Assembly (NCBI GenBank): GCA_003455235.1 | Contig: DMRT01000330.1 | Location: forward strand, 1 to 10,137 | Source: Chitinophagaceae bacterium | GTDB taxonomy: Bacteria > Bacteroidota > Bacteroidia > Chitinophagales > Chitinophagaceae | Direction of reading: 5' to 3' | DNA length: 10,137 nt | Shown: positions 6,080-10,137 of the stretch, one piece after another | How the letters are laid out: the number at the start of each line of letters is the position of its first letter | Numbering within the stretch: the stretch's first letter is position 1 | Notes under the pieces: generated by a model | Told to the model about the DNA's origin: nothing | What the model saw: the letters and a program-made list of their open reading frames with translations, nothing else | The model's database searches: none | Position numbers and translations under genes: made by a program

Positions 6080-6733
6080 TTATTTTATGTATCCAAGATG
6101 TCTAATGTCATCTAGCGATTTTGAAAAGTATGTTTTACCAGCTGATAGTACATATATTTGATCACATACGGTAAGAATGTTTTCATATAAGTGGTCTGTT
6201 AATAAAAACCCCTTAGCTGATTTGTTAGCAATCAATAAGTCAATTATTTTATCCGTTTGTAGCGGTGTTAAGCGTGAAAATGGCTCATCGAGTATAGAAA
6301 ATTGGGCTCTGGATTTTATTATCAGATAAACCTCTAGTAATCGCTTATTTCCCGAAGATAAATTTTTTATTTTAAAATTATGAAGCCCGTTAAACTCAGG
6401 GAAATGGGTTTCAAATTCTTGATATGAAATATTGAAGTCTGAAAATATTCGACGAGGAGAAAGAAACCCCGGTAAAAAACTAAATTGAGGTAAGAATGTC
6501 AATAAATCTGGTCTTTTAAATGCTTTGTATATTGCAATCCCGTCGAACCGAGCTGACTTACTGGAAGAAGATTGTGTTCCAAAAATAATATTCAACAAGC
6601 AGGATTTTCCTTCTCCATTTCTCCCAAGTAATCCCGTTATTAAGCCAGTAGAGCACTCCAGGTATATATCTGTAAGAAGCCTCCGTGTTCCAAATTCTAA
6701 AGTGACGCTATCAATTTCTAGTCTGTGGGTCAT
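6080..6733 (-). CDS. ABC transporter ATP-binding protein, LptB-like with degenerate signature
   Basis: A 217-residue single ABC domain, cytoplasmic. Walker A is GRNGEGKS (37-44), the Q-loop is LPQF (Gln83), the signature is LSSGN (125-129) instead of LSGGQ, Walker B is FSILDE (145-150, catalytic Glu150), and the switch His is in LLTDH (His181). The D-loop is SRLT rather than SALD. The tail, LLTDHLYENILTVCDQIYVL then SAGK, resembles LptB (ITDHNVRETL...CDRAYI), but the signature and D-loop are looser, so this is a specialised relative and not the essential LptB. Its start overlaps the stop of the membrane protein gene at 6730-6733 (ATGA). The two probably form a minimal transporter for export, self-protection or lipoprotein handling in the islet. 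The substrate cannot be told. Confidence 0.88.
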   Translation of the reverse strand: MTHRLEIDSVTLEFGTRRLLTDIYLECSTGLITGLLGRNGEGKSCLLNIIFGTQSSSSKSARFDGIAIYKAFKRPDLLTFLPQFSFLPGFLSPRRIFSDFNISYQEFETHFPEFNGLHNFKIKNLSSGNKRLLEVYLIIKSRAQFSILDEPFSRLTPLQTDKIIDLLIANKSAKGFLLTDHLYENILTVCDQIYVLSAGKTYFSKSLDDIRHLGYIK

Positions 6734-7032
6734 CTGATTTTATTTACTAAGATGATCAGAATTAAAAATATAAAACAGTCAAAAACTGCTGTTGTTCCCA
6801 ACAATATTTTTTTTGATATACCTAAATTCATATAATAGTAAAATTCCTTTTTTTTGTACGTATTGAGATAAAGAAGTATAACGCCGAGTGTTAAGATTTT
6901 TAACCAGAAAATAAATGTAAAAATATCTATTCCATGAAGCCAATAAATATAGGCACAGCATCCAGTTAAGGTGAATGATGCAATGAAATAGCTTCTGTAG
7001 AAAGTCAGGAATAACTTTATGATTTTTGGCAT
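6730..7032 (-). CDS. Small three-TM membrane protein partner of the ABC ATPase
   Basis: 100 residues with about three hydrophobic helices (roughly 8-30, 36-56 and 75-96) and a basic N-terminus (MPKIIK). Between TM2 and TM3 lies a strongly basic-aromatic cytoplasmic loop (YKKKEFYYYMNLGISKK, 59-75), a good candidate for the helix that couples to an ATPase. No named family is recognised. The ATGA overlap with the ATPase gene, on the same strand and immediately upstream, is the best evidence for its role as a small permease-like subunit. It is very short for a permease, so it would have to oligomerise, need a further subunit, or act as an anchor. The ATG at 7032 is preceded by an exact TAnnTTTG promoter box 23 bases upstream. 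Confidence 0.75.
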   Translation of the reverse strand: MPKIIKLFLTFYRSYFIASFTLTGCCAYIYWLHGIDIFTFIFWLKILTLGVILLYLNTYKKKEFYYYMNLGISKKILLGTTAVFDCFIFLILIILVNKIR

Positions 7033-7055
7033 AATATAATTCTGGAAGTTATTGG

Positions 7056-7063
7056 CAAAGATA
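7056..7063 (-). promoter_or_regulatory. -7 promoter element of the ABC unit
   Basis: The minus strand reads TATCTTTG, an exact TAnnTTTG, with transcription expected near 7050 and a leader of about 20 bases to the ATG at 7032. It points away from the lysC promoter, so the 144-base spacer 7033-7176 holds two divergent promoters. Confidence 0.55.
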
Positions 7064-7148
7064 AATCACAATCAAATAGTGTATTTTAAATTATAGAAAA
7101 TTATGTACTAATAATGAAGTGAAGCGGGAAATGTTTGAACTATCCATT

Positions 7149-7156
7149 TATATTTG
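7149..7156 (+). promoter_or_regulatory. -7 promoter element of lysC
   Basis: TATATTTG is an exact TAnnTTTG, 20 bases before the lysC ATG at 7177. TTTG at 7134-7137 is closer than the usual -33 spacing. No riboswitch-like structure is evident in the short leader. Confidence 0.55.
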
Positions 7157-7176
7157 TGCATAAATAGTAAAGTATT

Positions 7177-8496
7177 ATGAAAGTAATGAAGTTCGGCGGC
7201 ACCAGTGTGGGTAAGCCGCAGCGGATGCAGGAAGTGGCGAACCTGGTAACTAAAAATGATGAACCAACCATTGTTGTGCTTTCCGCATTGAGCGGCACCA
7301 CCAATGCGCTGGTGGAGATCAGTGAGTCGCTCTCCCATGGTGACCGCAATGCTGCCAGGCAGCAGATAAATGCCCTGCACGAACATTACAAGAACTTCAT
7401 CACTGCATTGCTGAAGAATGACAGTTCGCTGAAGAAAGCAACGGATGTTCTCAATGAACACTTCGAATTTCTAACCATCATTCTCAGGATTTCTTTCAGC
7501 GAAGCGCTGAATAAAGACATCCTGGCTCAGGGCGAACTGCTCAGCACCAAACTCTTCAGTATTTACCTGGATGAAATAAACGTAGACCACGTATTGCTTC
7601 CGGCGCTCGACTTCATGACCATTGATGTGCACGACGAACCCCAGGTGGGAACCATCAAGGTAAAATTGGCGCAGCTGCTGCAGAAAAACAAAGACAAAAA
7701 GATTTTCATCACGCAGGGATACATCTGCCGCAATGCGAGGGGAGAAGTAGACAACCTGAAACGCGGCGGCAGCGATTATTCAGCTTCCCTTATTGCCGCA
7801 GCCATCAATGCCAGCGTGTGTGAGATATGGACTGATATCGACGGTATGCACAACAATGATCCCCGTATTGTTGATAAAACATACCCGGTTGAACAACTCA
7901 GTTTTGAAGAGGCGGCTGAGCTGGCTTATTTCGGAGCCAAGATACTGCACCCGGCAAGTATCTGGCCGGCACATTTCTATAACGTTCCGGTTAAACTGCT
8001 CAACACCATGGAGCCTTCGGCCCGGGGAACACTTATTACCGAAAAAGCCGGAAGTGTGGGAGCCAAAGCCGTGGCTGCCAAAGACGGCATCACTGCTATC
8101 CGCATCAAGAGCAGCCGTATGTTACTGGCTTATGGTTTTTTGCGCAAAGTGTTTGAAGTGTTTGAAAAATACCGCACTTCCATCGATATGATCACCACGT
8201 CCGAAGTGGCGGTATCCGTTACCATCGATAACGACGTAAACCTGCCCGACATCATCAAGGAACTGGAACCCTTTGGCACGATTGAAACCGACAGCAACCA
8301 GACGATCGTTTCTGTTGTTGGTAACGAGATTGAAGAAACAAAAGATGTGATGAAGAGACTGTTTGATGCTATTGAACCCATTCCCGTTCGTATGGTGAGT
8401 TATGGAGGAAGCAAACACAATGTTACACTCCTGATCGACCGGCAGCATAAGGAACAAACGTTGCAGTTGCTGAATAAGGGGTTGTTCGGACTCTGA
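7177..8496 (+). CDS. lysC: Aspartate kinase (monofunctional)
   Basis: 439 residues. It phosphorylates aspartate to 4-phospho-aspartate, the first step towards lysine, threonine, methionine and diaminopimelate. The N-terminal amino-acid kinase domain shows KFGGTSVG (5-12, ATP site), IVVLSALSGTTNAL (32-45), FITQGYICRNARGEVDNLKRGGSDYSAS (177-204, nucleotide and substrate loop), WTDIDGMHNNDPR (218-230) and FGAKILHPA (252-260). The C-terminal part has two ACT-type regions (about 310-370, beginning ITAIRIKSSR, and 375-437, beginning TIVSVVGNEI), the usual site of end-product inhibition. No homoserine dehydrogenase domain is fused, so it is the monofunctional form. GC and codon use return to the chromosomal average here, marking the right edge of the AT-rich islet. 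It faces the DUF962 gene, with only 23 bases between the stops and no obvious terminator. Confidence 0.96.
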   Translation: MKVMKFGGTSVGKPQRMQEVANLVTKNDEPTIVVLSALSGTTNALVEISESLSHGDRNAARQQINALHEHYKNFITALLKNDSSLKKATDVLNEHFEFLTIILRISFSEALNKDILAQGELLSTKLFSIYLDEINVDHVLLPALDFMTIDVHDEPQVGTIKVKLAQLLQKNKDKKIFITQGYICRNARGEVDNLKRGGSDYSASLIAAAINASVCEIWTDIDGMHNNDPRIVDKTYPVEQLSFEEAAELAYFGAKILHPASIWPAHFYNVPVKLLNTMEPSARGTLITEKAGSVGAKAVAAKDGITAIRIKSSRMLLAYGFLRKVFEVFEKYRTSIDMITTSEVAVSVTIDNDVNLPDIIKELEPFGTIETDSNQTIVSVVGNEIEETKDVMKRLFDAIEPIPVRMVSYGGSKHNVTLLIDRQHKEQTLQLLNKGLFGL

Positions 8497-8519
8497 TGGT
8501 TAATAAACCGGCATCATTT

Positions 8520-8984
8520 TTATATTCCAATCCCCAGCCTCTTATAAATAAAACTCATCAGCCAGGCCGGGCCAATCATCAGGAACTGGATGTCTTTGAA
8601 GAAGGAGGGTTTCTTTCCCTCTACTTTATGGCCGTAGAATTGCCCGATCCACGCCAGTACAAATACAATCACACAAAAAAGCCATAGCGGCATAATGCCG
8701 GATTGTTCAACGAGGTAACAAAGCCAGAGGCAGAACAGGGCAAACAATAACATGCCGATCCATAAGGTACGGGACAGCGAAAGGTAGTAGAGCACCGCAA
8801 GTACCATTACCAGCATGGCCACATTCAGGGTAATGCCGCTGATGGCGAAGGGAAGCTTGATGCTATATAATAATCCTGTAATAGAAAAAAAAATGGAAGG
8901 CACACAGATCCAGTGTATGGTTTTGTTGGTATGGTCCTGGTGACTTTCGCCGTATTCGCCCAGCCATTGATGAATGGTTTTCAT
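8520..8984 (-). CDS. Mpo1-like / DUF962 integral membrane protein
   Basis: 154 residues. The ATG at 8984 is chosen over the upstream Met at 9029 because the family begins at MxxxxxWLxxYxxSHxxxxN and because a promoter-like box lies at 8991-8998. HQDHTNKTIHWICVPS (15-30) and QFYGHKVEGKKPSFF (115-129) carry the conserved His/Asn and His/Glu residues of DUF962, separated by about three to four hydrophobic helices (30-50, 52-70, 74-92, 97-115). The yeast member Mpo1 is an Fe(II)-dependent dioxygenase acting in alpha-oxidation of 2-hydroxy fatty acids at the ER; bacterial members are largely uncharacterised. Likely role here: inner-membrane lipid or fatty-acid oxidation, inferred from family only. 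It is transcribed alone, convergent with lysC. Confidence 0.88.
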   Translation of the reverse strand: MKTIHQWLGEYGESHQDHTNKTIHWICVPSIFFSITGLLYSIKLPFAISGITLNVAMLVMVLAVLYYLSLSRTLWIGMLLFALFCLWLCYLVEQSGIMPLWLFCVIVFVLAWIGQFYGHKVEGKKPSFFKDIQFLMIGPAWLMSFIYKRLGIGI

Positions 8985-8990
8985 ATCAAG

Positions 8991-8998
8991 CAATTTTA
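8991..8998 (-). promoter_or_regulatory. Candidate -7 box of the DUF962 gene
   Basis: The minus strand reads TAAAATTG, one mismatch from TAnnTTTG, 6 bases before the ATG at 8984. A TTTG at 9015-9018 (minus) lies 16 bases further upstream as a possible -33 element. Confidence 0.4.
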
Positions 8999-9070
8999 TA
9001 CACTTAAAGTTAGTCAAAACCCTTAACAATTCATTTGCAACAAATCAACCTGTTCCTGCGTCTTATTATT

Positions 9071-9120
9071 GGTTTTTCATAGGATATTGGATTAAACGGG
9101 GCCGGATTTCTATCCGGCTC
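9071..9120. repeat. Direct repeat copy 1 (about 50 bp, hairpin-bearing)
   Basis: The copy begins GGTTTTTCATAGGATATTGG and ends in the hairpin GCCGGAT-TTCT-ATCCGGC. It matches copy 2 at 9173-9221 except for three substitutions and one extra G. The start-to-start period is 102 bases. It lies in the 296-base non-coding stretch 8985-9280, which otherwise shows only the candidate promoter of the DUF962 gene and the queA terminator. Confidence 0.85.
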
Positions 9121-9130
9121 CATTTTTTTT
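9098..9130 (+). terminator. Terminator-like hairpin with T8 tract in repeat copy 1
   Basis: GGGGCCGGAT (9098-9107) pairs with ATCCGGCTCC (9112-9121) through ten pairs including one G-T. A tetraloop TTCT closes it, and an A and eight T follow (9123-9130). It has the full form of a plus-strand intrinsic terminator, yet no plus-strand gene lies immediately upstream: lysC ended at 8496 and the DUF962 gene is on the other strand. Confidence 0.65.
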
Positions 9131-9172
9131 GTCCACTAAGATCCGCGGGTTTTATTTCATCGTATATAAAAA

Positions 9173-9221
9173 GGTTTTTCATAGGATATTGGATTGAACG
9201 GGCCGGATTTATATCCGGCCC
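9173..9221. repeat. Direct repeat copy 2 with perfect 9-bp hairpin
   Basis: Same 5' block as copy 1 (GGTTTTTCATAGGATATTGG) and a hairpin GGGCCGGAT (9200-9208) / ATCCGGCCC (9213-9221) with loop TTAT. Unlike copy 1, no T-run follows. The loop differs between copies while the stem is kept, with the G-T pair of copy 1 replaced by G-C here. Confidence 0.85.
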
Positions 9222-9232
9222 TCGTATAAAAT

Positions 9233-9261
9233 AAAAGCCCCCTTGGAAGAAGGGGGCTTTT
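9233..9261 (-). terminator. Intrinsic terminator of queA
   Basis: AAAAGCCCCCTT (9233-9244) pairs with AAGGGGGCTTTT (9250-9261), a 12-bp stem with a 5-base loop, 19 bases beyond the queA stop. On the minus strand the stem ends in CTTTTATTTTAT. The A/T symmetry would let it act in both directions. Confidence 0.88.
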
Positions 9262-9280
9262 TACAGGCTGTAAAGTTTGT

Positions 9281-10137
9281 TTATATGATCAGCATCGCAT
9301 CTCCATAGCTGAAGAAACGGTATTTATCCTTGATCGCTTTTTTGTATGCTTCCATCATCAGGTCGTAACCTGCAAAGGCGCAGGCCATGATGAGCAGGCT
9401 TGTTTTGGGCAGGTGGAAATTGGTCACCAGCGAATCGGCAATATTGAAATTGTAAGGCGGGTGAATGAAGTGATTGGTCCAGCCTTCAGAAGGCTTTAAC
9501 AGCTTCTGCGCTGTGAACGACGATTCCATGGCCCGCATGGTGGTGGTTCCGATGGAACAGATCCGGTTGCCACCTTCCTTGGCTTTGTTAACGATTTTAC
9601 AGGCAGCTTCTTCAATGCGGTAATATTCTGCATCCATTTTATGTTTGCTCAGGTCTTCCACTTCAATGGGGCGGAAGGTGCCCAGGCCGGTATGCAGGGT
9701 GGCTTCGGCAAAGCGGATGCCCTTTATCTCCAGGCGCTTGATCAGTTCTTCACTGAAATGCAGGCCGGCCGTAGGTGCAGCCACGGCGCCTTCATGCTTT
9801 GCATATACGGTTTGGTAACGTTCCTTGTCTTCTTCTTCGGGCTTGCGTTTGATGTATTTGGGCAGCGGGGTTTCGCCCAGGATCTCCAGCATGCCGCGGA
9901 ATTCTTCATCGGTACCTTCCCAGAGGAAACGGATGGTACGGCCCCGGCTGGTAGTGTTGTCAATTACTTCGGCCACCAGCTCATCGCTTTCACCAAAATA
10001 GAGCTTGTTGCCCACCCGTATTTTACGGGCCGGATCCACAATAACATCCCAAAGCTTATTGGCCTTGTTCAGCTCACGCAGCAGGAATACTTCGATCTTG
10101 GCGCCGGTTTTTTCCTTGCGGCCATACATGCGGGCAG
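9281..10137 (-). CDS. queA: S-adenosylmethionine:tRNA ribosyltransferase-isomerase, 3' part (5' end outside window)
   Basis: The enzyme transfers and rearranges the ribosyl group of SAM onto preQ1-modified tRNA, giving epoxyqueuosine at the wobble position of tRNAs with GUN anticodons; it acts in the cytoplasm. The frame stays open to the window edge ([16 protein letters not shown]), so the Met at 10129 is internal. About 284 residues are visible of a usual ~350, and the N-terminal part is missing. Family blocks are seen in order: [20 protein letters not shown] then [68 protein letters not shown], and the terminal [12 protein letters not shown]. Nothing is broken in the visible part. It is followed by a strong intrinsic terminator and is not obviously co-transcribed with the DUF962 gene. 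Confidence 0.97.
   Translation of the reverse strand, partial: ARMYGRKEKTGAKIEVFLLRELNKANKLWDVIVDPARKIRVGNKLYFGESDELVAEVIDNTTSRGRTIRFLWEGTDEEFRGMLEILGETPLPKYIKRKPEEEDKERYQTVYAKHEGAVAAPTAGLHFSEELIKRLEIKGIRFAEATLHTGLGTFRPIEVEDLSKHKMDAEYYRIEEAACKIVNKAKEGGNRICSIGTTTMRAMESSFTAQKLLKPSEGWTNHFIHPPYNFNIADSLVTNFHLPKTSLLIMACAFAGYDLMMEAYKKAIKDKYRFFSYGDAMLII

Larger units (their letters stand above)
3585..7100. other. AT-rich accessory islet carrying a cysteine-rich peptide/redox/ABC module
   Basis: Base composition drops sharply after the dehydrogenase stop and recovers before lysC: 15 G+C of 60 at 4921-4980 against 31 of 60 at 7921-7980, counted by hand. It contains XRE, eight-Cys lipoprotein, membrane thioredoxin, DUF1573 lipoprotein, ABC ATPase and small membrane protein. 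The flanks are housekeeping genes. No integrase, transposase, tRNA or flanking direct repeat was found, so acquisition is inferred from composition and gene content only. Confidence 0.6.

Noticed and set aside
6080..6733. Calling the ATPase the housekeeping LptB
   Set aside because: The signature (LSSGN) and D-loop (SRLT) are degenerate, its partner is a three-TM 100-aa protein, and it lies in an AT-rich accessory islet. Only the H-loop region is LptB-like.
3585..7176. Mobile element with integrase, transposase or attachment repeats around the AT-rich islet
   Set aside because: No recombinase, tRNA gene or flanking direct repeat of useful length was found. Only composition and gene content suggest transfer.
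7033..7176. Lysine riboswitch ahead of lysC
   Set aside because: The leader after the TATATTTG box is about 20 bases, too short for a lysine riboswitch, and no structured GC-rich core is present.
9069..9183. 38-residue minus-strand open frame beginning MKNLFIYDEIKPADLSG across both repeats
   Set aside because: It starts and ends within the repeat copies, has no promoter box and no recognisable signal or domain. It is probably an accident of the repeat period.
9071..9221. CRISPR array
   Set aside because: Only two copies, about 50 bp long with imperfect identity and an internal hairpin, and no cas genes nearby. This does not fit a CRISPR array.
8974..9234. 86-residue plus-strand open frame containing FFIGYWI twice
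   Set aside because: The repeated peptide comes only from the DNA direct repeats at 9071 and 9173, whose 102-base period keeps frame. The frame runs through a terminator-like hairpin and has no coding character.

Overview
The window looks like chromosome of a Bacteroidota bacterium, most likely a Chitinophagaceae-type organism. The reasons are a type III glutamine synthetase, a Bacteroidota-style monofunctional aspartate kinase, a lack of Shine-Dalgarno sequences, several promoters ending in the Bacteroidota -7 element TAnnTTTG very close to start codons, and a DUF1573 lipoprotein. No mobile-element gene, RNA gene or CRISPR array was seen.

Layout. Positions 1-3588 are ordinary chromosome of moderate GC: the 3' part of glutamine synthetase III (glnN) with a strong terminator, a small secreted Spy/LTXXQ-like protein, and an NAD(P)-dependent malate/lactate-type dehydrogenase with a near-leaderless promoter and a palindromic operator candidate. 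Positions about 3585-7100 are strikingly AT-rich (25% GC in 4921-4980 against 52% in 7921-7980, counted by hand) and form an accessory islet. It holds a small XRE regulator (minus), a lipoprotein with an eight-cysteine C-terminal module like that of 'bacteriocin fulvocin C-related' proteins (plus), a five-TM membrane protein fused to a periplasmic thioredoxin domain (plus), a DUF1573 lipoprotein (plus, ATGA overlap), and a convergent two-gene ABC unit made of a 100-aa three-TM protein and an LptB-like ATPase (minus, ATGA overlap). Positions 7100-10137 return to moderate GC: aspartate kinase (lysC), an Mpo1/DUF962-like membrane protein, a spacer with two copies of a ~50-bp repeat each carrying a GC-rich hairpin, and the 3' part of queA.

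How the islet may work (inference). The cysteine-rich protein has a lipobox Cys, then about 135 residues without cysteine, then eight cysteines in the last 49 residues, as if a disulfide-stapled peptide were carried on a lipoprotein pro-region. The membrane thioredoxin next door could form, proofread or reduce those disulfides in the periplasm. The ABC pair could export the product or protect the producer. The XRE protein, transcribed divergently across a spacer with a 9-bp inverted repeat, could control the module. A perfect 17-bp hairpin between the precursor gene and the thioredoxin gene could let the precursor be made in excess of its machinery. This module is the most interesting content of the window.
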